A stretch of 64,000 nt of DNA from Lactiplantibacillus daowaiensis (GCF_005405085.1 NZ_BJDJ01000005.1:62001-126000), one strand, 5' to 3'; positions 17,333 through 26,971 are shown, counted from the first letter of the stretch. Notes: generated by a model not told the origin, from the sequence alone. A program made the numbers and translations.

Positions 17333-17367
17333 AAAAAGTTCGACCATCAAAGTGGTCGAACTTTTTT
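17333..17367. terminator. bidirectional terminator
   Basis: AAAAAAGTTCGACCA pairs with TGGTCGAACTTTTTT around a six-base loop between convergent genes. Confidence 0.92.
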
Positions 17368-17659
17368 AATACCCAGCACTTTTGTATTGGCGACTGAGCT
17401 TACGTTCAATGGCAAATAATGATAACGGATTGAGCTTGCGCAACTCGCTAGAATCATAGCGCATGACCAATTGCTCCGGGCTGTTAACGGTTACTTGGTG
17501 GACGCCATTTAACCCTTGTAAGGCTTGTAAAATCGCTTGTTGCAAGTCGGGATGTTGTGGCCACACCGGCGAGGTCAACATGACGAGGCCGTGTTCTGGA
17601 TGTTGCAACGTAATCTGATACTTGTTGAGGTATTTATTGAATAATTCGGCTGGATTCAT
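17366..17659 (-). CDS. small protein, possibly HMA_2-like fold
   Basis: This 97-residue protein is not one I can name with confidence. Its middle (GLVMLTSPVWPQHPDLQQAI.. NGVHQVTVNSPEQLVMRYD) has the beta-alpha-beta spacing of metal-free heavy-metal-associated (HMA_2-like) domains: a strand, a helix that counts residues to a GVxxVxVN turn, and a closing strand. It lacks a CxxC metal site. A helix follows at the C-terminus. It lies 12 bases after a small membrane protein gene, so the two are probably one transcript. AGGGGGAA precedes the start. Confidence 0.6.
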   Translation of the reverse strand: MNPAELFNKYLNKYQITLQHPEHGLVMLTSPVWPQHPDLQQAILQALQGLNGVHQVTVNSPEQLVMRYDSSELRKLNPLSLFAIERKLSRQYKSAGY

Positions 17660-17671
17660 AGTACGTTCCCC

Positions 17672-17866
17672 CTAGAGGCTGGTCCAAAGTGGGATCATCG
17701 CCCAAATAAAGAATCCGGCTAAACCGGTAAAAAGTAAGCCAGCAATCAGCCAGATCCAGGCCATTAACGTCTGGTGACCATGCCGAAAGCTGACCACGGT
17801 TTGCCAAAAACAAATGAGGGCAAGTAACCCGCTAGTCCCAATAATAAAATTCACTGTAATCTCCAT
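17672..17866 (-). CDS. small two-helix membrane protein
   Basis: This 64-residue protein has two hydrophobic segments (about residues 5-25 and 36-60) with a short basic RHGHQ linker between them. AAGGAG lies seven bases before the ATG. It is the first gene of a probable two-gene leftward operon. No family is recognised. Confidence 0.6.
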   Translation of the reverse strand: MEITVNFIIGTSGLLALICFWQTVVSFRHGHQTLMAWIWLIAGLLFTGLAGFFIWAMIPLWTSL

Positions 17867-17927
17867 AACTAAACTCCTTGCTCGTACCCTCTCATTGTGG
17901 CGGAAATCGACCTAAAGTGCAATTAGA

Positions 17928-17978
17928 AAAACGCTAGTTATCAAAAATTCAATTAGAATTTTTGATAACTAGCGTTTT
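17928..17978 (-). terminator. terminator of the DHA2 transporter gene
   Basis: A perfect 23-bp inverted repeat (AACGCTAGTTATC..GATAACTAGCGTT) with a five-base loop lies just past the stop of the leftward transporter. It has A/T tails on both sides and may also act on rightward transcripts. Confidence 0.85.
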
Positions 17979-17986
17979 AATTAACT

Positions 17987-19414
17987 TTAATGTTCGGTTG
18001 CAGGATGCTTTTCAGCTAATGGATCAACTGATTTTTCGGGTTGATTGCTGACCATGAAGGATAGGCAGAAGCCTAAGACGGCTAAAGCCAAAGTGAACCA
18101 GAACCCGTAATGAACGCCATGGACAAAGGCCGTTGCCCCAGTACTATGGCTAGCACTTTGACCGATACCTAATAAACTGGTGGCAATCGCGGTGGCCAGG
18201 GCACCAAGGATTTGCTGTAAGGTGTTTAAAATCGTACTACCATCCGCAGCTACGGGACCACGTAAGGCGTTTAACCCATAAGTTTGGGCTGGCGACATCG
18301 CTAATGGTGCTCCAATCATAATGATCACATGGGCTAAGACGACATACCAATAACTACTGTGCGTCGTGGTGAAAATCAACATGAAGGCGCCAATAAAGCT
18401 TAAACCAAAGCCGATGCGTGTTAGATATTTGGCCCCATAGTTATCAAACAAACGCCCAGAAGTCGCTGAGACGACCGCATTGATGACACCACCAGGTAAC
18501 ATTAAAACCCCAGTTAACGCCACCGGAACAACTAAGCCTTTTTGCCAATACATCGGTAATAAGTACATGGATGACATGATAATCCCAAAGTCAATCATCA
18601 CTAAGACGGTCCCCACGCTGAATTCTTGAAAGCTAAAGGCGCGTAAGTTCAAAATTGGTGTCTCTAGGTGTAATTGACGGTGGCAATAGAAGTATAACGC
18701 GATGATCCCAATAACGAGGGCGCCTAAAACTAACGGATTACCCCAACCACGGTCACCGGCTAAACTAGCGCCGACAACTAAGCCGCCGAATCCCAGTGAA
18801 GATAAGACGATCGATAGAGCATCGATTTTTGGTTTCGTCACTTCAGCCACATTTTGCATGAAGATCACGGTAATAATCAAAGCGATGGCTAAAAGCGGGA
18901 CGAATAACCAGAAAATCCAGTGCCAAGATAAGGCGCCTAAAATTAAACCAGCCAAAGTTGGCCCAACGGCAGGGGCAAACATGATGACTAATCCAACGAG
19001 CCCCATCGCAGCGCCCCGCTTTTGTGGGGGATAAACCGCTAGTAAGACGATGAAGATCAAGGGCAAAATCAAGCCGGTCGCAATCCCTTGGATCATTCGG
19101 CCAATTAATAAAATAGCAAAATCAGTCGCCAGTGCGGAAATAACCGCGCCGACCATAAAATCCGCCAACGCAAAAATAATGAGTTGACGGGTCGTAAAGT
19201 GTTTGGTGAGCATGCTGGATAATGGTAAGACGATGCCGACCATTAATAAGTAACCAGTAACGAGCCATTGAATCGTCCCGGTGTTCACGTTTAACTGTTG
19301 TTCCAGTTGTGGTAGGGCAATGTTTAGCGCCGTTTCACTGAACATGCCCACAAAACCACCTAATAACAACCCAATCATAATCAAGGTTGGGTTCGTGTGT
19401 GACTTAGTTTCCAT
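17987..19414 (-). CDS. MFS drug transporter, DHA2 (EmrB/QacA) type
   Basis: The protein has 475 residues from the ATG at 19414, behind AAAGGAGAG; twelve extra codons upstream lack support. Fourteen membrane segments are present, with the DHA2 hallmarks ALNIALPQLEQQLNVNTGTIQWLVTGYLL at the N-terminus and motif C in helix 5 (FAPAVGPTLAGLI). It is probably a proton-driven exporter of amphiphilic compounds in the cytoplasmic membrane. There is no adjacent regulator; a zinc-ribbon protein gene lies upstream in the same direction but separately. Confidence 0.92.
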   Translation of the reverse strand: METKSHTNPTLIMIGLLLGGFVGMFSETALNIALPQLEQQLNVNTGTIQWLVTGYLLMVGIVLPLSSMLTKHFTTRQLIIFALADFMVGAVISALATDFAILLIGRMIQGIATGLILPLIFIVLLAVYPPQKRGAAMGLVGLVIMFAPAVGPTLAGLILGALSWHWIFWLFVPLLAIALIITVIFMQNVAEVTKPKIDALSIVLSSLGFGGLVVGASLAGDRGWGNPLVLGALVIGIIALYFYCHRQLHLETPILNLRAFSFQEFSVGTVLVMIDFGIIMSSMYLLPMYWQKGLVVPVALTGVLMLPGGVINAVVSATSGRLFDNYGAKYLTRIGFGLSFIGAFMLIFTTTHSSYWYVVLAHVIIMIGAPLAMSPAQTYGLNALRGPVAADGSTILNTLQQILGALATAIATSLLGIGQSASHSTGATAFVHGVHYGFWFTLALAVLGFCLSFMVSNQPEKSVDPLAEKHPATEH

Positions 19415-19528
19415 CCAAAAATCTCTCCTTTGTCCGTACAGTGTGCACAATAGGTCACTGTAGCAGAAAAAAGCGTGCTTCGTAAGTGATTTCTGGAAAA
19501 TAGTTGGCCTTTTCAGTTATTTAGGCGA

Positions 19529-19945
19529 TTAAGTCCGGGCTTCAAACCGGTTGCCGCACTTTGGACAGGTGATACGAACCCGACCGTGATGGCGTGGAAT
19601 CCGAATGCGCTGGTGGCACTGACTACAATGGAAGAAACGGAATTGCCAATGCTGTTTGAGTTGGTAGCTTGTCCAAGTAATGGGCTTAACGAGGCGGTAC
19701 CAGCCGGCTTGAAACCCCCGATTGATGGCAACTTGTTGATAGATCTTTTTGGAGAATAAACGCCAGTAACTGATGGCTAATAATAGTAGGGCAATTAGTG
19801 TTAACCAGTTGATCCGGCTAAAAATACTGATGACTAATAAAAGCAACGCGGTGTTTGTTAAGACCCGGTTCAAGGTGTCATTTTGCCCGTAACGTCCGCG
19901 CATGAATTGTTGCATACGATAGAGAAATTTTCCGGATGGCTTCAT
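19529..19945 (-). CDS. membrane protein with C-terminal zinc ribbon
   Basis: The protein has 138 residues from the ATG at 19945 (GGGGG upstream); a longer frame to 19996 has no binding site. Two close hydrophobic stretches at about residues 32-62 form a hairpin in the membrane. The C-terminus has two CxxC knuckles (CSQCHQRIRIP and CPKCGNRFEA), a classic four-Cys zinc ribbon on the cytoplasmic side. It is conserved in lactobacilli as a Zn-finger-containing protein of unknown role. Confidence 0.8.
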   Translation of the reverse strand: MKPSGKFLYRMQQFMRGRYGQNDTLNRVLTNTALLLLVISIFSRINWLTLIALLLLAISYWRLFSKKIYQQVAINRGFQAGWYRLVKPITWTSYQLKQHWQFRFFHCSQCHQRIRIPRHHGRVRITCPKCGNRFEART

Positions 19946-20091
19946 TAATAGATGGACCCCCAAATAAGTTGGTTTAGTAATAACATACCCTAACATATTT
20001 GTTAAACGCTCGCAATTTGAAAACTTTCAACTGGCGACTGATGGCAATTTAAGTGTATACTAATTGCTATCCTATTAAAAAGGTGGGGGCG

Positions 20092-20379
20092 ATGCACATG
20101 ACAATCAAACAAACTACAACCCAAGCGATGGTCCTTGATGCGCTGAGTCGAGCAGCGTTAACGCTCGACCGCACCGATGCAACCCAACTTGGCTTACAGC
20201 AATTATTAAATGAATTTCGTCGGACGTTGTTACAAACCAACGGTCAACAGTCGACATCGGTTTTATATCAAGGCCGGATCATGAGTTATTTGTTACAACA
20301 TCCAGCAACTTACCCAGCAACGGTTGATACCTTAACAGCGGTATTGGCTCAGTTCGTTAAACAACCAGCGGGTAATTAA
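20092..20379 (+). CDS. probable bacteriocin immunity protein (EntA_Immun-like)
   Basis: The protein has 95 residues from the ATG at 20092 (AAGG eight bases upstream; ATG 20098 is equally possible). It is predicted all-helical, with the layout of the enterocin A/pediocin-type immunity four-helix bundle: LDALSRAALTLDR, then LGLQQLLNEFRRTLL, then SVLYQGRIMSYLLQHP, then a C-terminal helix ending AQFVKQPAGN. Such proteins are cytoplasmic and block the pore formed on the mannose-PTS receptor. No bacteriocin precursor or transporter is nearby, so it would be an orphan immunity gene. Assignment is by pattern, not certain. Confidence 0.6.
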   Translation: MHMTIKQTTTQAMVLDALSRAALTLDRTDATQLGLQQLLNEFRRTLLQTNGQQSTSVLYQGRIMSYLLQHPATYPATVDTLTAVLAQFVKQPAGN

Positions 20380-20842
20380 TTAAATGTTTTAGGCTGTTAA
20401 TTAGGTGTTAGCCAGTTAGGTTAACGCTTTTTTGAACATCATGACCCAATCCATTCCAAAAGTGTACTGACTACTATTTTGGCGCTTGCTGAACATTTGA
20501 TAAGCGAAAATCAATGATTGGTATACGTCAATATACTTTTAAGGAATAGCGTAATGCTAGGAAAAACCTAATCTTTTAGGCGCTTTCAAAAAGTCCGCTG
20601 ACGAATCGGTATATTAAGAATTTGTTATTGATTTATACTAATAAAGTGTGTTATTGTATAAATGCAGAAAGGGTTTATTTATTTACGAGATGGATTAAAT
20701 TAAATAATAGCCCTGAAAATGAAAAGATTGATTTATCAATGATTAAACGGGATATTGATTTTTCAATATAAATATATGTTATAGCAAGGTCGAGATGGAG
20801 TCGCCAAAAAGCGGTTTTTGACAGAATCTGGGGGTATCAAAG
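20380..20842. other. 463-base AT-rich intergenic region upstream of the first surface-protein gene
   Basis: No convincing gene is seen. Around 20656-20677 lies GTATAAA with AAAGGGTTTA shortly after, a combination repeated upstream of the next two surface-protein genes. The leader after it is about 170 bases. The frame 20646-20771 could encode 41 residues from a GTG but has no ribosome site. Confidence 0.5.
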
Positions 20843-21679
20843 ATGCGTCGATTAATGAATTTAGAAAAATTACAACAACAAAGTCGGATCTGGTTAATGG
20901 CCGGGGTGGCATTAGCAACATTAAGTTTTGGCACCGTTTTAGCAAACGCCGATGATACCACTGCAACAACTGGCAGTGAAACGACCGTGACGGCGACTAC
21001 TGATAGTCAAGCAACGACTGACAGTAGTGATAGTAGTGTTGCCGATGATCAAAGCGATGCCACAACGGATACAACTAGTGATAGTGATGATACTGCTGAC
21101 ACCACATACGATGCAAACGTCAAGGTTACCGAAAAAGATGGCACCAAGACGACATCTTATGAAGATGGTACGACAACTGAAGAAATTACCGATAAGATTA
21201 ATCTGACCCCACGGCCACAAAGTCAAACCAAGACGACTAAGTCTACGACCACAGCAACTAAGGCGACGACAACTAAGACGGCAAGTGCTACAACGGCTGC
21301 TAAATCAGTTATCGCAACGCCTGCGACGACGGCTACAACCAAGTCAGCGACGACTACTAAAGCGACGGTTACTGCAACGCCAGCAACTAAAACGACTGCG
21401 GTTAAAACCACAACGACAACTGCTAAAGTCGTCCCAGTTAGTGCCGTTAAGTCGGCTGCAACTTTGAAGCCGGCTACTACTAAGACTGCCCAAGTTAAGA
21501 CATTAGCTAGCACTGTTAATAAGCCAGTTAGTGCTAAGCTAGTTTCAGCCGTCTCCTTTAGCTTACCAAGTAAAGATACGACGAATAACCAAACGACTTC
21601 TATTGCAGGGGGCTTATTATTAGCGTTGACTGCTTTGACAGGGGCAGCTGGTTTGAGTCGCAAGGTTCGCCAAGCCTAA
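20843..21679 (+). CDS. Thr/Ala-rich surface protein with a degenerate sorting signal
   Basis: This 278-residue protein has a signal peptide (residues about 5-36, MNLEKLQQQSRIWLMAGVAL.., ending ANA-DD) that resembles a worn KxYKxGKxW type. Residues 37-130 are Thr/Asp/Ser-rich and the middle is a Lys/Thr/Ala low-complexity wall-spanning stretch. The C-terminus has the shape of a sorting signal, with a hydrophobic segment (AGGLLLALTALTG) and a basic tail RKVRQA. However, the motif position reads LPSKD rather than LPQTD, so sortase cleavage is doubtful and it may stay membrane-anchored. The start may be ATG 20843 or 20855; GGGGGTAT precedes the first. Confidence 0.8.
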   Translation: MRRLMNLEKLQQQSRIWLMAGVALATLSFGTVLANADDTTATTGSETTVTATTDSQATTDSSDSSVADDQSDATTDTTSDSDDTADTTYDANVKVTEKDGTKTTSYEDGTTTEEITDKINLTPRPQSQTKTTKSTTTATKATTTKTASATTAAKSVIATPATTATTKSATTTKATVTATPATKTTAVKTTTTTAKVVPVSAVKSAATLKPATTKTAQVKTLASTVNKPVSAKLVSAVSFSLPSKDTTNNQTTSIAGGLLLALTALTGAAGLSRKVRQA

Positions 21680-21701
21680 ATTTTAAAAAATAAACGTTAT
21701 C

Positions 21702-21735
21702 AAGCGATGCCAGTCCATTTGGCATCGCTTTTTTG
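21702..21735 (+). terminator. terminator
   Basis: AAGCGATGCC pairs with GGCATCGCTT around a nine-base loop, followed by T-run, after the first surface-protein gene. Confidence 0.88.
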
Positions 21736-22278
21736 TTGTCGCAAGAATTGGTTGGGTTGTTGAATGTCAATAATCACGAATAATTTACTAGGTTAAGCAC
21801 CTTGGCGGTCATAAGACAAACTAACACTCCTGTGAAATGATGGATACTATTCATAACGATAATGTTTTGCTAATATAAATAACTAGATTTGAAGTTATGA
21901 TAAGAAAACTTATACAACTCACTGCATAGCCTAGATATGATGAATGACTATACCTTTGAAATACGAGATAAGCTTGTTAACAAAGGATTTCTAGGACTTT
22001 AATGACAAGTAGTGACGTTAAGCGGCAAATAATCAATATATAAAGAATTATATTGATTTGAGTTGACTTATTGTGCTATATTATAAACGTAAAAGGTGTT
22101 TATCTATTAATGGCAGTAATTATTATTGTTAATTATAGTAATTTTAAATTGGTTGATAAATCAGCCTTATTTGGGAGTTTCTAAAAAGGACTATTAATAA
22201 ATGTAATCAAGTTACAAGCTAGTACCCCAAGAAGTGGTGCGTTAAGGCTTGAACACAGCATAGAAATGGGGAATTAAC
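21736..22278. other. AT-rich intergenic region with probable promoter of the large adhesin gene
   Basis: No gene is seen in about 540 bases. TTGATT (22053-22058) and TATATT (22077-22082) are 18 bases apart and could be the promoter. Just after them TATAAACGTAAAAGGTGTTTA (in pieces at 22082-22103) resembles the shared upstream element of the neighbouring surface genes. The leader to the start is about 180 bases. Confidence 0.45.
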
Positions 22279-25200
22279 ATGCGGGCGCTTCAAAATGAAA
22301 AGTTAATTTACAAGATGTATAAAAAGGGTCGTTTCTGGGTCTTTGCGGGGATTACAGTTGCTACTTTGAATGTTAATTTGTTAAATGGACAAGCAGCTAC
22401 CACCGATCAAAGTACCAGCAGCAGTAGCAATGCGGACACTGAGAGCAGTACTGTTGCTAGTACCGCTAGTGAATTGAGTGACTCATCAGTGACACTAAGT
22501 GGTTCAACGTCAAGTACGACTAATAGTACCAATGAGTCGACGCCAGGAACAACGGACACAGCAACATCCAAAGCGGATACCACCACGAGCGAAAGTACAA
22601 ATGGTAGCGATTCCACAACAACTGAGTCGACCGACACGACAAAGCAAACAACTGATACGAGTAGCAGTCAGACAAGTGATAAGCAAGCAACAGAAGCTGA
22701 TCAAACGACTGGTAACGATGCCAAGACGAGTACTGAATCAAGTCAAAGCACAACGACTGATAAGCAGACAACGTCAGGTCATGTGACTGATTCCACAACA
22801 ACTGGTGCCACCACAAGTTCTGATGTTAAGGATACAACGACCACGGATACGTCTAATAACGTGACCGCATCAACTGATACGACGCCGGTCACTGATAGTA
22901 CACCAACGCCAGCAACTAATTCGACCTCAGTAGCTGATGACACGACGACTGTCGGTGATATGACTGCGGCCAACAATGTCACAACCGCAACTGTTGATGA
23001 TTTGCCCACAACTGACACGACGGCCGATGCGACTGCTAGTGCAACGTTAACGAATGCATTGCAGGCCGCTAGTGTTCAAGGGACGTTGTCTAAAAAATTA
23101 ATGATGCGGGCTGCTGCCGTGACGGCAGCAACGATTGTTGCGAGTGGTGACTTCAGTAAAGAAGTCACTGGTGGGAGTACTTGGACGTTGGACAGCAATG
23201 GCCTGTTGACAATTTCAGCCGGTGCTTGGGGTGCGACGACTGGTTCAAATTCTTGGTACAGCAAAAGAACTTTAGTCAAGAGTATTGTGATTGAAGGACC
23301 GGTTACGGTGCCAAGCGATATTTCTTGGACGTTCTTTGGTGAAAGTAATTTAACATCGATATCTGGATTAGCATATATTGATACTAGTAATGTGACTAAC
23401 ATGGACCGATTGTTTTCCGGGACAGCTGTTAGTGATTTTTCAGGAGTAGCGAACTGGGATACAAGTAATGTTACGGATATGAATATGATGTTTGCTAGCA
23501 CAAAGATCACGACGGTTGCGACTATTCCTGTTGAAAGTTGGAACGTCAGCAAAGTGACAAACTTTACCGGTATGTTTAGTTCAACGACCTTGGAAAGCAT
23601 TGATTTAAGCGGTTGGACGTTAAATGCAACTGCTAATATTTCTATTGCGTCATTATTTAGTGCGGCTGCAAACTTAGTTAGTGTTAATTTGAGTGGTTGG
23701 CAAGTTGGCAATGTGACTTCGGCACAACAGCTATTTAGTGGCGATACTAGTTTGGTGACGGCTGACCTTACTGGTTGGACATTAACCAATACGACCAGCA
23801 TGAACAGTATGTTCAAAGGCACTGAAAATTTAAAATCGGTGGATATCAGTGGTTGGGATACGAGCAAAGTGACCGATATGAGCTTCATATTCAGTGACAC
23901 TGCCGTTTTACCTAATATTGATTTGTCTAAGCTTAATACGAGCAATGTTACGAACATGCAGGACATGTTTTCAGGTAGTGACTTAACTGGTGCTGATATC
24001 ACGTCATTTGATACGAGCAAGGTCACGACGACGAAGGAAATGTTCAAAGATGCAACTTTGGCCGGAATTGACTTAACGAATTTAAAAACGCAAAATGTCG
24101 TCGATATGACGTCGATGTTTGAAGGTACTGATTTAACCGGAATTGATTTAACGAATTTAAATACAAGCGCGACTAAACTGATGTCTAAGATGTTTGCTTC
24201 AACAACTAATACGACCTTAGACTTAAGTAGTTTTGATACTAGTAACGTCAAAGATATGTCATATATGTTTACTGGGGCCGCAGTAACTAGCCTTGATCTT
24301 ACTAAGTTCGATACAAGTAAAGTGACAACCATGTATGCGATGTTTGAAGATACTAAGATGACTCAGATTGATTTGTCTGGCTTTAATACCAGCTCGTTAA
24401 CGGTCATGAAGGAAATGTTTACCAGAAGTGCCTTTACTAGTTTAGATTTATCCAACTTTGATTGGTCTAATATTACTAGTGTCGAATTCATGTTTACGGA
24501 TGCTAGCAAGTTAAGTACGCTGAAACTAAATCCAGCCGCCTATTTAAAAACAACAATAACTAATATGTTTGGTACGGTTTATAGTTCGGATGCCGACTTG
24601 CCGGATGTGCCAACGACTGACAATTATACGGGATTATGGGTTGATGATAACGGTCAAACTTATACCAGTGCGCAATTAATGGCCGCTTACTCGAATACGG
24701 AAGCCAATGACTTCACAACACCACTAACTTACACGTGGCAAATTGTAACTTCAAATTCTAGCCTAACCGCCCAAGACAGCACGATTATTGCTGGTCCAAC
24801 GGCAACTTGGAATGCTAAAGATAATGTGGCTGAATTAAAGGATGTTGATGGCAATGTTGTTGACCTAACCACGTTGGATACAGATGCGATTGCCGTTACT
24901 GGCGATACTGTCGATCCAACCAAGACTGGCAGTTATCACGTGACATTAAGCTATACCGACAGTAAGGGCATTGTTCGTGAAGCAACGGCAACAGTAACGG
25001 TCGTTGCTAGCCAATCGGTCTTAGTTGGTAAAGATATTTCTATTAATCAAGGTGCAACTTGGCAAGCCGGTGATAGTGTTGATACGACTAACACGTTAAA
25101 TGCGGCTGGTAATCAATTAAGTGCAACTGAACTGGCAACAATCACGGGCTCTAATCTGGACACTAGCAAGACTGGCGTTCAAACTGTAACCTTAAGCTAT

Positions 25201-26958
25201 ACGGATGCGGCAGGCAATGTACGGACAACAACGGCGACGGTTAATGTGGTTGCTAGCCAAGCGACCTTGGTGACTAAAGATATTAATATCGTTAAGGGTG
25301 CCAATGCCACTTGGAACTTACTGGATAATGTGGTTAGTGCGACTGATTTCAAGGGTGATACAGTCGATAATTTGAGCAGCTTAAAGATTACGGCGGATAC
25401 GACACCAGATTTAACTAAAGCGGGTAACTATCCAGTGACATTGACGTATACCGATAGCGAAGGTAACCAACACACTTACACGGTTAATGTGACCGTAACG
25501 GCTAGTCAAGCTAGTTTAGTTGGTCAAGACACGACCATCGTGATGGGGCCAAATGCCAGCTGGCAACTTACGGATAACCTTGCTAGTGCAACTGATATCG
25601 ATGGGAATGCGTTAACGGCTGAAGCCTTAGCTAAGGTGACTGCAAGTGCGACGCCAGATTTAACTAAAGCTGGTGATACGTTAATCACGTTGACGTATAC
25701 CGATGCAGCGGGTAATCAAGTCACCACGACGGCGACGGTTCATGTCGTTGCTTCGGCGGCACAAGTCAATGTTCATGATGCGACCATCGTCATGGGCCCA
25801 AATGCCACTTGGAATGCCAAAGATAATTTAGACTCAGTGATCCAAGCCAATGGGGATACGATTGCTGCCAGTGATGTCGTCCTAGAAAACAACGTCAAGA
25901 TGGTTAATTCACGCGTCATGTCGATTATGTATAGTTACTTACGCGCAGATGGCACGACGGTGACCGTTGCTGGTCAAGTTGACTTGACTAAAGTGGGCGA
26001 CAATACAATCACTTACACGTATACCGATAGTCAAGGCAATACGACGACGGCTACTGCGACAGTCCATGTGGTTACCAGCCAAGCCGGCATTACTGCCAAT
26101 GATAGTACGTTGATTGCGGGTCCAAATACAACTTGGTCAGCTAAGGATAACTTAACGGCGGTACAAGATGAAAATGGTCAAACCATTGACTTGAGCAAGG
26201 TTACGACAACTGGCACCGTCAATCCAGCAGTGCCTGGCACTTACCAGGTCACTTATCACTATACGGATAGTCAAGGCAACCAAATCAGTAAGACAATCAC
26301 CGTGACGGTTGCGGCAACCAAAGCCAGTCTAAACGTAAAAAATAGTACGTTAAATTTAGGGGCGACTTGGAACGCCAGTGATAACATTGTCAGTTTAACG
26401 GATGCCACTGGTCAGGCGGTTGATATTAACCAGGTGACGATTACGGGCAATGTTGATACGATGACGGCTGGTACCTATACCGTTACTTATCAATATACGG
26501 ATGCAGCCGGCAATGTTTATACGGCCACAGCAACGGTCACAATCACTGACCCGACTAATGGTAACAATGGTAATGGCGATACCATCGATCCTGATGAGAA
26601 TCAAAAACCCACTAAACCAACTGATGGTGGCACTACTTCAACTGGTGGGGGCACTACCGGAACCACAACTGAGCAACAACCGGGTAAAGCTGGAACCACT
26701 ACTAACCAGGGTGCGACAATTAACAGTCAAGCAGCACAGATTCGACCAACTAATTTGGTCACGGCTGCCCAACCTAAGGCAGCGTCGACTGACTTAACTA
26801 CGACGTCGACTAGCAAGGGAACGGTTAAAGCAACTGACAACTTGCCCCAAACCGATGAAGCAACGACGCAAAATGCTTCCGCGTTAGGAATGGCATTATT
26901 AGCGTTAACCGGTGTGGTTAGCTGGTTAGGCTTAGGCCGTAAACGGCGACATGATTAA
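22279..26958 (+). CDS. LPQTxE-anchored adhesin with BspA-like (DUF285) repeats and Ig-like repeats
   Basis: This 1559-residue surface protein opens with a KxYKxGKxW-type signal peptide (KMYKKGRFW, residues about 13-21, cut near GQA-AT). Residues 40-280 are Ser/Thr/Asp-rich. From about 366 to 752 there are fifteen ~24-residue BspA-like DUF285 repeats of the form xFDTSNVTDMxxMF..LxxxDLS, which form a leucine-rich-repeat-like solenoid. From about 826 to 1424 come seven ~80-residue bacterial Ig-like repeats, each with an ATWNAKDN-type start and a YTDSxGN..ATVTVVAS end. A Gly/Thr linker leads to LPQTDE, a hydrophobic segment and GRKRRHD. It is probably sortase-linked and adhesive. Confidence 0.93.
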   Translation: MRALQNEKLIYKMYKKGRFWVFAGITVATLNVNLLNGQAATTDQSTSSSSNADTESSTVASTASELSDSSVTLSGSTSSTTNSTNESTPGTTDTATSKADTTTSESTNGSDSTTTESTDTTKQTTDTSSSQTSDKQATEADQTTGNDAKTSTESSQSTTTDKQTTSGHVTDSTTTGATTSSDVKDTTTTDTSNNVTASTDTTPVTDSTPTPATNSTSVADDTTTVGDMTAANNVTTATVDDLPTTDTTADATASATLTNALQAASVQGTLSKKLMMRAAAVTAATIVASGDFSKEVTGGSTWTLDSNGLLTISAGAWGATTGSNSWYSKRTLVKSIVIEGPVTVPSDISWTFFGESNLTSISGLAYIDTSNVTNMDRLFSGTAVSDFSGVANWDTSNVTDMNMMFASTKITTVATIPVESWNVSKVTNFTGMFSSTTLESIDLSGWTLNATANISIASLFSAAANLVSVNLSGWQVGNVTSAQQLFSGDTSLVTADLTGWTLTNTTSMNSMFKGTENLKSVDISGWDTSKVTDMSFIFSDTAVLPNIDLSKLNTSNVTNMQDMFSGSDLTGADITSFDTSKVTTTKEMFKDATLAGIDLTNLKTQNVVDMTSMFEGTDLTGIDLTNLNTSATKLMSKMFASTTNTTLDLSSFDTSNVKDMSYMFTGAAVTSLDLTKFDTSKVTTMYAMFEDTKMTQIDLSGFNTSSLTVMKEMFTRSAFTSLDLSNFDWSNITSVEFMFTDASKLSTLKLNPAAYLKTTITNMFGTVYSSDADLPDVPTTDNYTGLWVDDNGQTYTSAQLMAAYSNTEANDFTTPLTYTWQIVTSNSSLTAQDSTIIAGPTATWNAKDNVAELKDVDGNVVDLTTLDTDAIAVTGDTVDPTKTGSYHVTLSYTDSKGIVREATATVTVVASQSVLVGKDISINQGATWQAGDSVDTTNTLNAAGNQLSATELATITGSNLDTSKTGVQTVTLSYTDAAGNVRTTTATVNVVASQATLVTKDINIVKGANATWNLLDNVVSATDFKGDTVDNLSSLKITADTTPDLTKAGNYPVTLTYTDSEGNQHTYTVNVTVTASQASLVGQDTTIVMGPNASWQLTDNLASATDIDGNALTAEALAKVTASATPDLTKAGDTLITLTYTDAAGNQVTTTATVHVVASAAQVNVHDATIVMGPNATWNAKDNLDSVIQANGDTIAASDVVLENNVKMVNSRVMSIMYSYLRADGTTVTVAGQVDLTKVGDNTITYTYTDSQGNTTTATATVHVVTSQAGITANDSTLIAGPNTTWSAKDNLTAVQDENGQTIDLSKVTTTGTVNPAVPGTYQVTYHYTDSQGNQISKTITVTVAATKASLNVKNSTLNLGATWNASDNIVSLTDATGQAVDINQVTITGNVDTMTAGTYTVTYQYTDAAGNVYTATATVTITDPTNGNNGNGDTIDPDENQKPTKPTDGGTTSTGGGTTGTTTEQQPGKAGTTTNQGATINSQAAQIRPTNLVTAAQPKAASTDLTTTSTSKGTVKATDNLPQTDEATTQNASALGMALLALTGVVSWLGLGRKRRHD

Positions 26959-26971
26959 AAAATAATGATTT

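Noticed and set aside
20646..20771. A 41-codon frame from a GTG with a protein-like end (WIKLNNSPENEKIDLS)
   Set aside because: No ribosome site, no terminator of its own, and it overlaps the presumed leader of the surface-protein gene. It could be a gene remnant, but there is not enough to call it.
21223..21663. A 146-residue minus-strand frame rich in Val and Ala
   Set aside because: It mirrors the Thr/Ala/Lys repeats of the surface protein on the plus strand and has no start context.
22400..23000. Repetitive Ser/Thr codons considered as a CRISPR-like array or tandem repeat locus
   Set aside because: They are low-complexity coding sequence with no fixed repeat-spacer unit.
23076..24332. 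A 418-residue open frame on the minus strand inside the large adhesin gene
   Set aside because: It is the antisense of the DUF285 repeats. Regular codon use of the repeats keeps the opposite frame free of stops; there is no ribosome site and the product is low-complexity.
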